From assembly GCF_963678975.1 (NCBI RefSeq), contig NC_089274.1, positions 23,149,133 through 23,213,132 on the forward strand: 64,000 bases of DNA, read 5' to 3'. The position numbers and the translations under genes were made by a program. This DNA comes from Dysidea avara. Taxonomy: Eukaryota > Porifera > Demospongiae > Dictyoceratida > Dysideidae. The notes below the pieces were generated by a model. It searched no databases and was not told the DNA's origin. It saw only the letters and a list, made by a program, of their open reading frames with translations. Positions 1-12,015 of the stretch are shown here, piece by piece (the stretch's first letter is position 1; each line of letters opens with the position of its first letter).

Positions 1-279
1 GCTGTGGGTGCAAATGGTTGTAAATTACCATTTTTGTACGTAATATAAATACATGTATTTTGCACTGGACAAGGAACAGTGAGATTTTTTGATCAATCTG
101 TGATTCTGTTTGACCAAGGTTGGGTTGCGGAAGAGGATATAAAGCAGATTTAATACACAAGCATGATATGGCTTTCCCGTGGCTGTGGTGGTAACTATTA
201 TGCTTATCATCAAGAGTCCCTCCCTCTCTATATTATAAACACTTGTTATCGTCTGTTATTTTCTGTAGTGATTACAGAG

Positions 280-760
280 ACATGCACTGTTCTTCATTAA
301 TTTTGTATCACTGTGTATTGATTGGGTGGAACATAGCTGAAGATGAAGTGTAATGGCCGCTGCACTTTTCAGTATTTGGGGTGCACATGTTCAGATGCAA
401 AATTAATTTTATGGCTTGTCTGGCATCATTCCTTCTTTTGGTGCAATGCACCAGGGTTCATTATTCATAAAAAAGTTAATAAACAAGTAAAAGGAAAATT
501 AGAAATTTTATGGATAAAGAAAGTGGTCAAACAAGGGAATAGCAAAAATGTAGCAAAACAAGAGAGGTTGACTATACCTGCATGCAGACTCTAAAGGACA
601 TTTAATCCTTCATTATTTTAGTTTTGGTTTATAATTACCATTAGTATATCTGCAGGTATAGGCAACCTCTCTTGTTTCACTACATTTTTGCTATTCCCTT
701 GTTTCACTACTTTTTTATTCTTTGATCCCTAAAATTTCTAATTTTTCCTTCTAATTGTAT
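280..760. repeat. Foldback repeat copy R1 (degenerate)
   Basis: A long imperfect palindrome runs from about 491 to 750; its arms carry the motif GTTTCACTAC next to CTCTTGTTT. The sequence before it (about 320-480) resembles the stretch before the foldback at 2950-3244, including a match to AACATAGCTGA. I read it as a diverged, truncated copy of the repeat seen more fully at 2149-3244 and 55790-57640. The short open frame across it has no recognisable product. Confidence 0.6.
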
Positions 761-1736
761 TATTAGTTTTGATATGGCACACCAAAAATCTGCCAAAGAA
801 AAACATCCTTCAAGGTTAGCTACTTTACAAGTATAGGTTCACTAGTGAGTAAGAGCTACGGTACCTTTATTTAATAGAGAGAACTGAGCAATAGTATACA
901 ACTAGCTGTCATAATCATGAGTAATAGTATCTATTATATCATCATGATGGTGATAGTATCACAACATTTCTAGTAGTTATCAAAGACACTCATGATACAT
1001 GAATAACCCAATTATACACCACAAATCTGATTTTCTATATAGTTATCGTATTACAGTTGCTGTCCATGCTCTACTTACTACCATTATCACGATTGTTACT
1101 CTCATGCACAATCAGTTAATCACCACTATCACTCAGCTCTATTCCTAGCCATGTTCCACCTGTTGTACAGTGTTATAAATGAAGAACATGTAGTATGAGA
1201 AGTGCCTCTGAAGTCTACCACTCACTATACAACACCATGACGGCTCTACATGGCGTACCACCCACAAACACCTATGAGGTAGTGGAGAAAGAGATGAGAC
1301 ACAAAAAAGGACAAAGGTAAGTCTGTAATGCACTGCTACAGTTGGCAAAAACACATGTAGTGATGCTGAACAATGGAGAAATTGTGTATACCAAAGTCAG
1401 TAGAAAATTTATTTAAACTTTTAAAAATTCTGTTGTATAGCTAGTGTTGGGATCATGCATGCACTGACCATGCGTAACCAGTATTGCCAAGCTGTGTCCT
1501 CAGGCTCTCCCTTTAAAACTTTCAAATTTCAAGTGACCGCCTTATACTTTAGTAAAAAATGACAAAATCCTGAATGTAGTTTGGCTGCGGAGACCACAAT
1601 TTGTATTGTTCATGTGACGTCACAACTCTGGAAAAATGGTCCCCAAATATGGAGTTGACTATCCCAAAACCAACTCACCAAGTAGGCGTGACTTCTCTCA
1701 TCACTTGACTGTTCCTTTTTGCAGATCCGTTATCAG
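761..1736. other. AT-rich stretch, no gene seen
   Basis: No reading frame here looks like a protein domain. I see no tRNA or clear terminal inverted repeat. It probably consists of old repeat debris. Confidence 0.4.
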
Positions 1737-1856
1737 TCACAGTTGCGTTGGTATTCCGTGATTGTTGACAAACGCATCACAATCTGAACTCGAATCTGAA
1801 GCATCTGCTACGGGGCGCCAACCACGCCGGTCGACTAGCTGAATAGCATGAGCCAT
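1737..1856 (-). CDS. Possible short coding exon, unrecognised
   Basis: An ATG on the minus strand at 1856 opens a 39-codon frame to a stop at 1737. The local base composition is less AT-rich than the surroundings, and the product is serine/aspartate-rich in the middle (ADASDSSSD). No family is recognised and no partner exon could be joined. It could be a first exon, a captured fragment in a repeat, or chance. Confidence 0.2.
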   Translation of the reverse strand: MAHAIQLVDRRGWRPVADASDSSSDCDAFVNNHGIPTQL

Positions 1857-1976
1857 CTTGAAGTAGATCAGTTGAAGAAGATTGCCGAAGGTATGGCAAA
1901 ACGAACATAAATTCCTGACCTTACAGAGGTTATACAGCCCCTGGCCTGTTATCATACAGTACGATAGTATTGTATA

Positions 1977-2148
1977 CAGTGGAACCTAGCTCTCATAACA
2001 AACTCCCCGAATTAAGGACACAATAGAACAAAAATTTCGGTCCCACCAGGTCTGGTCAATACGTTTTTACCTCTGAAAGAGCATATTACAGCAAAATATG
2101 ACCAAAAATTCTGGGTCCCAAAATGTCCATAATAGAGATGTTCCACTG
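1977..2148. mobile_element. Tigger/pogo-like MITE, TA target site
   Basis: The element starts CAGTGGAACCT and ends with the inverse, ...GTTCCACTG, and is flanked by TA on both sides. Ends of this form with a TA duplication are typical of Tc1/mariner-superfamily pogo/Tigger nonautonomous elements. Its 172 bp leave no room for a transposase. Related copies lie at 7832-8068 and 63311-63513. Confidence 0.7.
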
Positions 2149-3244
2149 TAGTAGGGACCACAAAGGAGTAGGCATGGCCCACAAAATAACATCACCCAAA
2201 CACCAGCCTCAATTTTTCCGGATGGCAATGAAACAGTATTGGTTAGGTAAAACTAAGCCCAAACAAGCTTTCAGATCGACCCAAAACGCTTTCAACAAGT
2301 TACAACAGAATTTTTAAAATATTTTATTTAACTACTAACTGGCTGAGTGATGCCTTCAGACAAGCATAACTCAATAATAGCTAAGGCTACGGGCTTGATT
2401 TTTTCACTGTCTGACATTATTTCAGCCCAAGAGGTGCCTTTTGGCATACCGCAGTACGTACGATGCATTCTTCATGGACTTACCAGTGTCCTCCTTTGTG
2501 TCCCATTCATCTTTGCTGATAGCGAAAAGTGTCGATTTGGTGGTAGCACATGATGGCTTCCCTTTGTAACAGAAATCGTCCATATTTTTCATAGTGGGCC
2601 TTTTGTTAGCAGAGGTGCTTTTCAAACAGTCCTTGATTCGTACTGCTGTGTAACAGGTTGAACATAGCCAACAACGAAGTGTAATGGATGCTTCACTTTT
2701 CAGCCGGACAATAATTGATATAACTGGGGTGCGTGGCACCATTTCTTTCGGTATGCAGGGATTGCTTTTCAAACAGTTATTGTTTCATAATGCTGTGTAA
2801 CGGGTTGAACATAGCTGACAACGAAGTGTAATGGATACTTAACTTTTCAGACGATAATTAATATAGCTGGGATGTACGGCACCATTTCAGATGCAGTATG
2901 TGTAGGTTCACCAGTCATAATAATTATTTACAAAAAAAGTGAACAAACAAGTACCCAAAAAATTTGGATTTTCAACTAGAGTGGGGACCATAGTACATTG
3001 ATAAAAAGTACTGAAACAAGTTGGAGTAGTCCATGATATTAAATCACAGTAAAACAATAAGAAGTGTTATATTCCTACAGTGCATTTCCATTTCGGTATC
3101 TTGAGTACAGTAGGGATATAACACTTCTTATTGTTTTACTGTGATTTAATATCATGGAGGACTACTCCAGCTTGTTTCAGTACTTTTTATCAATGTGCTA
3201 TGGTCCCTACTCTAGTTGAAAATTCCACAATTTTTTGTGTACTT
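2149..3244. repeat. Composite repeat R2 ending in a foldback
   Basis: This roughly 1.1-kb unit is repeated, with divergence, at 55790-57640 and in part at 280-760. Its right part (2950-3244) is a strong palindrome whose arms contain AAAAAGTACTGAAACAAG and a copy of GTGATTTAATATCATGGA. A minus-strand frame across 2422-2772 looks coding-like (motif SKDEWDTKEDTGKS) and is partly preserved in the 56-kb copy with small indels. The unit may therefore carry a captured or element-encoded protein remnant that I cannot identify. Confidence 0.6.
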
Positions 3245-3254
3245 CTAGTATAAT

Positions 3255-3511
3255 CAAGAGTTCATAATGTAAGTAAGGGAGAGAGTATCCAGCTTCTAAT
3301 ATAGCCTGTACAAAATCACTGTGTTAAGCTCAGTCAAGTTTACCTTTGATCAAATTAACGGTGATAGAGAACTGTTGATTGGTGCTTATTGGTATTGATA
3401 AGGTCAAGGCTTTATTTCTGTGAACAGGCTTAATGTGTTACTTGACTCAGTGATTTTCCTGGATGTATTCCAGTTAGATACTCTCTCCCTTACTTGTATT
3501 ATGAACTCTTG
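3255..3511. mobile_element. MITE, CAAGAGTTCATAAT ends, 7-bp TSD
   Basis: The 257-bp element begins CAAGAGTTCATAAT and ends ATTATGAACTCTTG. The inverted ends continue into a matching stretch ending AGAGAGTATC. It is flanked by a perfect 7-bp direct repeat, GTATAAT (3248-3254 and 3512-3518). It lies in the intron just upstream of the Death-domain exon of the NLR gene, and its right target-site copy forms part of the sequence leading to the splice acceptor. A second, larger member lies at 35903-36645. Confidence 0.85.
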
Positions 3512-3527
3512 GTATAATCTTTCACAG

Positions 3528-6500
3528 TTACCAGTGTTCCACTTCTGAAAGATTTACAAAACTATGTCACTCCACGCTATGCTGTTCGTTGGAGAGTCAT
3601 AGGAACACAACTGGGTCTACCCAAAGGAAGACTTGACATCATAGAATATGACCACTTCTACAAAGCTGAGCCTTGCTGTAATGCAATGTGGGAGAGGTGG
3701 CTTGATGTGGATACCTCTGCTAGTTGGGGGAAGCTGTTTGAGGTGATTGAGTCACCGGCAGTGTCCACTGAACAAGGTGTGGTTCTGTTAGCTATTTATT
3801 GTACAGTACAATATGAATTATACATTTTTATATCATGGCCGGCTCTGGCCAAATTGGTTTGAGTGGGCCATCCATGGGGGGGTGATAGATAGTGTGCAAA
3901 GCACACTCAGCATGTATAGTATGCCCCTGCTAGGGGGTCTGGGGGCATGCTCCCCCAGGAAATTTTTTTAAATTATCACCTAGGAAATGCCATCCAGAAG
4001 CATATTTATTCTAATTTTAGTTGGACATAGTTATCAATAACTACACTGAATTCATTCATTAACAGCTGCATGTGAAAGCATTCAATCTAAGCTTATTGGC
4101 CAGTTGCTAAATGAATAATGACCACAGTACTGTATCAGTGGTGCAGCCTCAATTACACCACATACACAAGGCACCCACAAATATTTTGATGCATTCTCCT
4201 AGCCTGCCAGAACTTTCCGTAATATTCCGTGTTTGAGAGACTGGTATAGACTGTTGTAGCACGGTATCCAAGCCCTCTAGCCTATTTCATGCAGTACAGA
4301 CTAGTGTTTTACACTGTACAAGAAGTTTTCAAGTGAGTTTTACTAAAAAGAAGTAGCAGACTTGTACACGTAATTGTATGGCTTCTCGTACTGGCTACTA
4401 TGATATTCATATAGCTGCTAGTCAAGTTGACTGTAGTTGTGAAAATTTTGGGTGGACCATGGCCTACTCGGCCCCCCGTCCAGAGCCGGCCTTGTATATA
4501 GGGACAGAATCAGTCTCTAAATTGTCCACATAGGCAGTGTCCAGTGAACAAGGTGTGATTCTGTTAGTTAATGGGTTAACTGCTGTACTTTATTAATTGT
4601 CTCATGAATTGTACATTTCTATAGCTGTAGGAGCAAAAGTAGTCTCTGAATTGTCCATAAGAGTGAGCCAAGTAAGCATACAAACACGGTTTGCTGTTGA
4701 TAAAGATGCTTGGCCACCAAATCAACCGAAAGACTTCACCCCATTGCTTTTAGTTTACCATCAAGGTTAGCATAATATTTCATCAAACCACATTGGCTAA
4801 ATTATGATCAGGTGTTGTTGATCTTGTGTCCACGAGTAGTATTTACAAGTGTCAACAGCTGGACAGCCATGAAACATTGACAGAAGTTCCTGATGCTACT
4901 AAAACAACATATGAACTCATAGATATCTTAGCTCCACTAAAAAAGAGCAACGATCCACAGTTTATTTTAGTTGAGGGGTTACCAGGCATTGGAAAATCTG
5001 CATTATTGCAAGAAATTTCATACAGGTGGAGTAAAAAACAACTACCAGTATTACAAAAATTCAATTTAGTACTTTTGGTACAGTTGCGTAACTTAGATGT
5101 GCAGAAAATATCACTCATCAATGACCTTTTTGAGCTGTTCATCAAGGGAGACCCGAGAGCCGCAGAAATTGCTGCTACATGTAGCAGATATTTCTTTAAG
5201 AATGCTGGTGAAGATCTTCTATTCCTTTTTGATGGCTTTGATGAACTACCAGAAAACTTGCAGAAAGATGGTCTGATTGCTTACATACTAAATCGTAAGG
5301 TGCTACCTAGATGTGGCTTGGTAGTGTCATCTCGTCCACATACCTCATTGGTGCTTCGGCCACTAGCTACTGTCACAGTTAACATCTTAGGCTTTGCTGA
5401 AGAGCAACGAAAGCTATTCATCCTGCAGCAATTAAAGGAACATCCACAGAGAGTTGCAGAGCTTACTGAGTATCTTGCAAGCCACCCCACAATTAATGGC
5501 CTTTGCTACGTTCCATTCACCATGGTGGCACTGCTTTATCTATATAGCCAGGAAGTTTCTCTTCCCGTTAATTCTGTGGACTTGTACCATCGTTTTATCT
5601 GCCTAACTATTTGTCGGCATCTTGCCAAATCTAGTCATCCTCTTGAATCACCCATTTCTGAGCTTGCCCACATTCCAGAGCCCTGCAATACAATCATCAA
5701 GCAGCTGGCAATGTTGTCTCTTAAAGCTCTTAATAGCAACAAGTTGACCTTTACGTTGGAGGAGGTAAAAGCAGCTTGTCCATATATCACAGTTATCCCA
5801 GATGGCTTTGGCCTGCTGAAAGTTGTACAGCACTATGGTATTACTGCTAGAACAATGACATTAGAATTTTTACATTTTTCCATACAAGAGTTTCTTGCAG
5901 CGTATTGCATCACACAACTTCCTGCAGATGAAGAATTGATGGTGCTCCGAGGGAAGTTCTGGAGTAATATTCATGCTAACACATTTTCTATTTACACTAC
6001 GCTCACCAAAGGACAGCGACCAGCTTTCAAACTATTCCTCCAGCAACCTTCCTTTTTGGAACCTTTCAAGCAATTGTTCTCTTGTGGAAGAGAAAATGTA
6101 CCCATTTCTAGTAAATTTCTAAGCAATCAAATCAAATGTTTTCGCCTCTTCCGTTGTTTTTATGAGGTGGGGGACAAAGAAATTTGTCAATCTATAGAAA
6201 ATGCTAAGTGTTTTCATAATAAAGATATCGATCTCACTGGCATTAGCCTATCCCCTTATGATGTGGAGTGTGTCACACTTTTCCTTACCCGCTCATCCCA
6301 CAAGGAATGGAAGAAGCTTTGTTTGTATTGCTGCTATATTCGAGACCATGGTCTTTGTGTATTGCAGCGTGATTTGTCCTGTAGTGATGTCACTATTAAA
6401 GAGCTGGACTTGTCGAGTAATGACCTTACCAAGTTGTCCTCCTCTTACATCAGTGACCTTGCTATCCGCTGTAGAGTGGAAATGCTATGGATTAATGGTA

Positions 6501-6940
6501 ACCACACTATTGGAGAGGACCTTGCTCTGTACAACATGTTGACCCATCACTCCTCTATGTTAGTGAGACTGGGCATGGGGCTCGTCAGTTTATCATCTCC
6601 TTCAGCAACAGTCCTCTTCACTGCTCTAGCCCAGGGGAACAAACTGCAGTGGCTCTACATTAACAATAATAACATAACTGATGAAGCTTGCAATGCACTT
6701 GCTGATTCACTAAAGAAAAACACTTCCCTGCTCAAGCTGTGGATGTGGCACAATGACATCAGTTCAGAGGCTGCTCAACATCTAGTGCAAGCTCTCCATG
6801 ATAACAGCACAATACAATTCCTAAGACTACCTGATTATCCTAAAGATGTTGAGAAGACAATTAGATCTTTACAGGAAGAAGTAATCAAGAACAGAGATAG
6901 TAGAGGGTGTCTAACAAAGTTGTACATTAAATTTTCATGA
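3528..6940 (+). CDS. NLR-type receptor: Death domain-NACHT-LRR
   Basis: Predicted cytoplasmic pattern-recognition or cell-death receptor. Three exons fit by splice motifs and phase, all joined by phase-1 introns: 3528-3776, 4625-4765 and 4812-6940. Exon 1 encodes a Death domain (LLKDLQNYVTP, IGTQLGLPKGRLDII, MWERWLDVD). Exon 2 is a short linker (WPPNQPKDFTPLLLVYHQG). Exon 3 holds the NACHT ATPase with Walker A GLPGIGKSALL and Walker B LLFLFDGFDELP, sensor-like GLVVSSRP, a winged-helix FLHFSIQEFLAAYC, and then LRRs of the ribonuclease-inhibitor type (LKELDLSSNDL, LQWLYINNNNITDEACNAL). The last exon adds about 709 residues. The true start codon must lie in an upstream exon, because exon 1 opens after an acceptor (TTTCACAG) in phase 1; I could not find it. 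The intron between 4765 and 4812 is only 46 bp. Family assignment is firm; ligand and pathway are unknown. Confidence 0.9.
3837..4491. mobile_element. Inverted-repeat element in NLR intron
   Basis: A 655-bp insert opens GGCCGGCTCTGGCC and closes with the near-inverse GTCCAGAGCCGGCC. It contains a G-rich stretch (GGGGGCATGCTCCCCC), and similar sequence occurs near 30460-30540 at the end of the dead hAT element. No clean target-site duplication is visible. It sits between the Death-domain exon and the linker exon of the NLR gene. Confidence 0.6.
4505..4640. repeat. Partial tandem copy of NLR exon/intron edges
   Basis: Positions 4531-4566 repeat the end of the Death-domain exon and its donor (compare 3757-3800; GAACAAGGTGTG in both). 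Positions 4511-4530 resemble the start of the linker exon at 4636-4655 (AAATTGTCC versus GAATTGTCC). This looks like a relic of an internal duplication of the exon1-exon2 region rather than functional coding sequence. Confidence 0.6.
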
Positions 6941-6991
6941 CTTATAGTTTTTACCTTACCACTATAATGGTCACAAGTATCATTTTGTTAC

Positions 6992-6997
6992 AATAAA
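6992..6997 (+). terminator. Poly(A) signal of NLR gene
   Basis: A canonical AATAAA lies 52 bases after the NLR stop codon, a normal distance for a short animal 3' UTR. Confidence 0.7.
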
Positions 6998-6999
6998 AC

Positions 7000-7831
7000 A
7001 TTCTGTTTTCACTGTGAATTTATAATTAATTGCATGCTTGTGGTCAAAGCACACTGTCAATGTTGTAGCCTTGTGACTATAGATTTAACAACTGCATGCA
7101 GAGAATTTAATCAGTGGCTCAACTATACCAATAATGACCTTAACTGTACACTGCTCTGTAAACATGCACTATAATAAAAAATAATAGCTCTTAATTAACC
7201 AGCAAATCAAGGAAGTTGACAAGTTGCTATGAGAGGGGACTGGCTGAAGTACAGAATGTCTATAGGGTGTATAACCATGCATTTTAGCTTTCATGATAAC
7301 TCAGGATTAATTTATTTATACATTTCCTAGCATCAACTTATCTACAGTCAAAGTTATTTCAGTGTAAAACAAGGTTTGTTAGGCTGTAATATCTACAGTC
7401 ACCTGCTAATTTGGCAGTTTCTTGTGTTAAATTTCTGTATAACTCAGCAATTATGCAATGTATGGGCATATAGCCAGGATTTTCAAGGGGGGAATTCCAC
7501 AGGAACACTTAATTATAAGTTAACAATATCAGCAACAGGGGGTCTGGGAGTGTAGTTCCCAGCCACTGAGCTCAAGCTCATGAGATATTTCAAAGGTTCA
7601 AATTCAACAGCTACTGTTATAAATATACGTTATAACCCTGGAAAACAGCTAGTTGTACATGGGGCTGCACATATACAGTCAGATGACCCTTTACTAGGGC
7701 TGAAAAGGATAGCAATTTTACTATCTGGATATTCTGAACAACTTTTTCAGGATATCCTATGGATAGTAACATCACTTGCTGTAAAACACTGTACATTTAA
7801 TCATAGATTATATATAATCTATGATTTAATA
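7000..7831. other. Intergenic, no gene seen
   Basis: AT-rich sequence after the NLR 3' end. The open frame at 7580-7918 runs into the Tigger-like MITE and shows no domain. Confidence 0.4.
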
Positions 7832-8068
7832 CAGTGGAACCTCAGTTATCCGAACCCCTTAGGACCAGAGGTGGTCCATAAGTCTGAAAAATCCATATCT
7901 CTGAAACTGTATAAATAACCTTAAAATAGCATGAAGAAAATTTTTGAAAATATCAGTATTTTCAACTACCCTAATAGAACAGTCACTGCTCTAATAGAGC
8001 AGTCATTTCCGTGGTTCGGTTAACCGAAAATCCGGATAAGTGGGGTCCGGATAACTGAGGTCCCACTG
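7832..8068. mobile_element. Tigger/pogo-like MITE, TA target site
   Basis: Ends CAGTGGAACCTCAGTTATCC and the inverse ...GGTCCCACTG, flanked by TA. The interior contains the palindromic motif CTCTAATAGAGCAGTCA, which recurs across the window. Too short to encode a transposase. Confidence 0.8.
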
Positions 8069-8280
8069 TATTTTGAACACGCTTGTTTTACCATTAGAAA
8101 CAAACACAACGTTCATAAGTTTGTAGTTTTACATTTATGGTGGAAGCTATGTATATCAAGAAAAATAAACTATACCTTTAGATTATTACCTGATGGCTTC
8201 AAATTACTATATCCAGATAGTAAATTATTATCCAGATATTCGGATAATATGAATATCTATTTCATCCCTATACTATAGCG

Positions 8281-8500
8281 TCTACTGACAAAATGGAATA
8301 ACTTATAACCTGCAGTTCGAATCCTGGGGTTGGAGGGATTTTTTTTCCCTTACTTTGGCCCCTTTTCTGTTACACCTTTTCAGCTATAAGTCATGAAGTC
8401 TAAGTCCTTGCAATTAGGTTAGATAATCCTAAGGCTGCAGCACATGTTGCTATCAGACCTTCAGTGCTGGTCACTGTAAGGTGCTAATAAAAATAACCAA
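8281..8500. mobile_element. Possible tRNA-derived SINE
   Basis: GTTCGAATCC near 8314 resembles a polymerase III B box. About 150 bases later comes a tail (GTGCTGGTCACTGTAAGG, then CTAATAAAAATAA) that reappears near 62435-62475. The A box is unclear, so the family assignment is tentative. Confidence 0.35.
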
Positions 8501-8570
8501 TCAAAGTTATTTTAACTGTACACTGAATTAAGTGCCCCATAAAGAATGTGTCTTGTACACCCAAATTTAG

Positions 8571-8763
8571 TACCTTAGGTGACTAAATTTAGTGATTTTG
8601 GTTTTTCGCTAAATTTAGTACACACTAAACCTGCAAAATGTATGGTTAATTAATTACATCAATTCACAAATTCATAAAATCACTAAATTTTGTATGCACT
8701 AATTTCGCCAATATACAAATTCGCTAAATTTAGTGTATTGCTAAATTTAGTCACCTTAAGGTA
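8571..8763. mobile_element. Short palindromic MITE
   Basis: Begins TACCTTAGGTGACTAAATTT and ends with the near-inverse ...CTAAATTTAGTCACCTTAAGGTA. The motif CTAAATTTAG recurs inside. No coding capacity; the target-site duplication is ambiguous. Confidence 0.6.
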
Positions 8764-10264
8764 GATGCTTTGAAGCATCAAGCACAATGCTAGCATACTG
8801 AGATTTTGCAAATAAATTGTTGTCAGTGAAAAAATGCATGCCATGGAAAAAGATTGACCTAGCTACTCTATTTATAGTCTCATGTATAGCCATAGCCATA
8901 TACTACATTCCTCCCACACACAAAAGAAAACTAGTGCATGGTCTATAGCCTAATCAATAATTCTATAAAAGGCAGTCAACATTTGATATTAGTGCCAAAT
9001 AAACTATTTTTCAATGATTAACTTCAAACAATTGCTCGCAAGCCAAAAGTTATTGTTATACAGCAGACTAGCAACAGAAGATCACACTTAGTTTGCATCT
9101 CCTACATTTATACCCCTGAATGTCTGATGTAGAAATATTCTTTATTCAGTTGCAACACTCTATAGGCAAATCTGCTAATATGGATATTTACATGAATGCT
9201 CTATTAAAGTATATTTGACTACTAACTGGCTGGACTATTAGAGTATCTCAATCTTTAAAAAAAGGGTTACGTCCCTTTTGCACATCCTTCAATTCTCTGA
9301 GAGATGAGTGTAAGTTTAATGTGTTGTATTTAAGATGTTGTGTTGCACTACATGTTGTTACTCGCTTGCTTTTGTGCTGCCTGGTTTAAAAGGCTCCTGC
9401 TGAAAACCTTAAGATCTAAGGGGGTTTCTTGAAGCAATTGGAAATGCCTCTCTGTACACCTGCATTTGTAAACTATACAATAAGGTTTGCAGACACTTCG
9501 AGAACTGAGCTTGTATTTGTAGCATGAAAATTTAGACTGAGCTGGTTATACTTCTGGTATGATATACCCCATGTGCAATTATATAATTTAACAAACTCTG
9601 ACTATTTATATAGCTGCTATTACCATATATAATATAGAATTCGATCCAAGTGTTTTGGGTGCACATTGCAGCTATAGCTAATTACCTTTACAAGAAATCA
9701 TTCATCAAGAGTTTAAATATAGTAATTGAAAGTATACTTCAGTGCCTGATAGTTATCTATAGAGAAAAATTGAACAGAAAACTATAAATGATATAGCCAC
9801 AAATTATATATTGTTCATAAGAGGTCCTGTGAATATGAGTGAGCAATGCATAGTGCATTAATTAGCTTGCCATTGAAACCACAACATTTACACAATAGAG
9901 ATTGGTGATGTTCAATATTACATGTATATTAAAAACTATTTATATCACCAATATAATGGAATGTGAAAAATCACTGGAAGCAAAAGATATTCATGTCATT
10001 AATTTTAATAATCTCACCATTAAAAAATTAATGATTTGCATTATCGTCATGCAGCTATTTTTTGGCTGTCACCTTTGATTCACAGCTGGTATAGATAGTA
10101 GCTATACTCATGCATGACTAATTTCGTTGCAGTAGAAATCTAATGCATGTGCATAATTGCTAAGAACACATGATGCATGTACATATGCTTCCCCACTACT
10201 AGTAGTCATTCAAGACTTTTAATATAAAATAATTCTCTGTATATTCCACAATAGCACAAAATAA
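8764..10264. other. Intergenic, no gene seen
   Basis: AT-rich sequence with short simple repeats. Around 9195-9250 there is a copy of the recurrent CTATTAGAGTATCTCA-type motif, and near 10020-10085 a degraded match to the foldback family of 22505-22780. No reading frame resembles a protein domain. Confidence 0.4.
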
Positions 10265-10700
10265 CAGCACACGTTTAACTTGGGCTTGCTCTGTCATCCG
10301 AGCTCCAATGGGAAAAGTTAGAGAAGATTAATCGAAGAGCTGTAAGGTTTGTTACAAACAATTTTTTATTGTACTAGCAGTGTATCAAGTATGATTCATC
10401 AACTTGGGTGGCAACAACTAGAAACTCGTAGACATAACTTCCGTTTGTGCTTCCTTTTTAAGATCATTGATCATCATTCATAACTAGACATGTGTCCCAG
10501 TGATATCATTATCTAATACCACAACAACAGCAGAATCCACCATCACAATAAGATCTCATGCAAATAACATTTTTAGTTCCATTTGCAAGAAGACACTTAT
10601 CAGTACTCGTTCAGACCTAGTGCTTGTAACATCTGCATGGAATAACTTTAATACCTAACCACATCAAAAAAATTACCTCCATTGAACAGTTTAAGAAACA
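10265..10700 (+). pseudogene. Non-LTR reverse transcriptase, 3' fragment
   Basis: Across several frames I can read the conserved end of a LINE-type ORF2: LEKINRRAVRFVTNNF, then MIHQLGWQQLETRRHNFRL, then LVLVTSAWNN. The frame is interrupted by stops and small indels and no catalytic core remains. It is a dead, 5'-truncated retrotransposon copy. Confidence 0.6.
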
Positions 10701-12015
10701 AATTAATCAATTGTACTGCATAAATCCCCCCCCCCTCCCATGTAAAGTCTTCACTTGCAAAGTTGACACAGTAATAATAAATAAGTTGTGTCATTTTGTA
10801 GTCTTGAAATGCAGGCAGAATACTTTGAAACTTTAAAAAACATACTGTTGGATGGAAGGTACTCACTGGTACTCACTTTCAAGTGCATAGTTACTTCTCG
10901 GGCTAGTGATTTTCAGCTACGCAATAATTTTCTGATGGTTGTGTCACTAACTCAAAAAGTATAACCACTTCAGTCGGCATAACAATGGCATGATTGAAAC
11001 CACAACTCCACCTTAGGTATTGTTGCATCATTGTGACACCTCCACTTTAGTTGTTTACCTGTATAAGTTAACTTGATCTTACTTGAGATTACCACTGGGT
11101 ATACACCATGCAGTAAGTGAAACATATTTACCCATACAAAGATTGCTGAGATCCAATCAACTCTGAAGTTATTCTCATTAAATGTACAAACTTGCAGCCG
11201 TGCAGTTTCAAGACAGTCCAGGTTGCTAGATGGCTTCCTAATTCCATTGTGCCGTTTTTCCTTTAAAATGTATGGGGGTGCCCCTGAGAAAAAATGTACC
11301 TTTTCAATTTTAACTGTTAGTGTGCAGGCGTGCCAAAGTAGCCAATTCCAACCCAACAAACTATAGTCTATATTTCTGAGATGGGCAATCAATAGCTACC
11401 TGTTAAGTATATAAAAGATTTTTTTCCAAAATTCAAAAACCGGGCTATCCTTACCTGAAAGGAAATGCATCAAGATTCAGGACCGCTAGTAAAGGACATA
11501 ACCACAATTCCCGGGAGCTGAAACAAGAACCCAAAAGGCTGGTTAGGTTCTTTTCCCCGTATGTTTTGAGCTAGTCCGAAAGCAAGCTAGTCCGAGAGCA
11601 AGCTTGTCTCCCCGGCACCGAAGTCAGATTAGTCTCGCCTTCTCTTTTCCTTCAGTTTATGGCGTGATTGGTTGGGGGAGGTAAGCAGATAATCTCGCAG
11701 ACCAACGACATTACAAAGAAGCGAAATGGCACACCGTGAGGCGAGGCAATCGGGCTTATCCTCGGGCTTATCAGTATTCCTTGATCAAATCTCGGATCAA
11801 ATTTTGAGCAAGCCAGCTTCTCTTCAGCTCTAGTATTCAGTTAGCGTAACCCGCAAATGATTTCTCGTCCATAATGCTCTGCATTATTTTAACATCACAA
11901 ACTCCTTAGACTGTCCATTGTTGACTATCAGTACAACCCACAATCGAATGGTCATATTCGTCGTTACATTTTAAATACATTTTAAAAATGCATATTGATT
12001 GGATACTGTGACCGC
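10701..12015. other. Intergenic, no gene seen
   Basis: A minus-strand frame at 10970-11392 is open for 140 codons but has no domain-like composition. Near 11570-11640 there are short direct repeats around AGCTAGTCCGA and one TAGTCTCGCC end, perhaps a broken member of the TAGTCT MITE family. Confidence 0.35.

Noticed and set aside
4852-5490. Minus-strand frames opposite the NACHT exon
   Set aside because: Shadows of the well-supported NACHT coding sequence on the plus strand.
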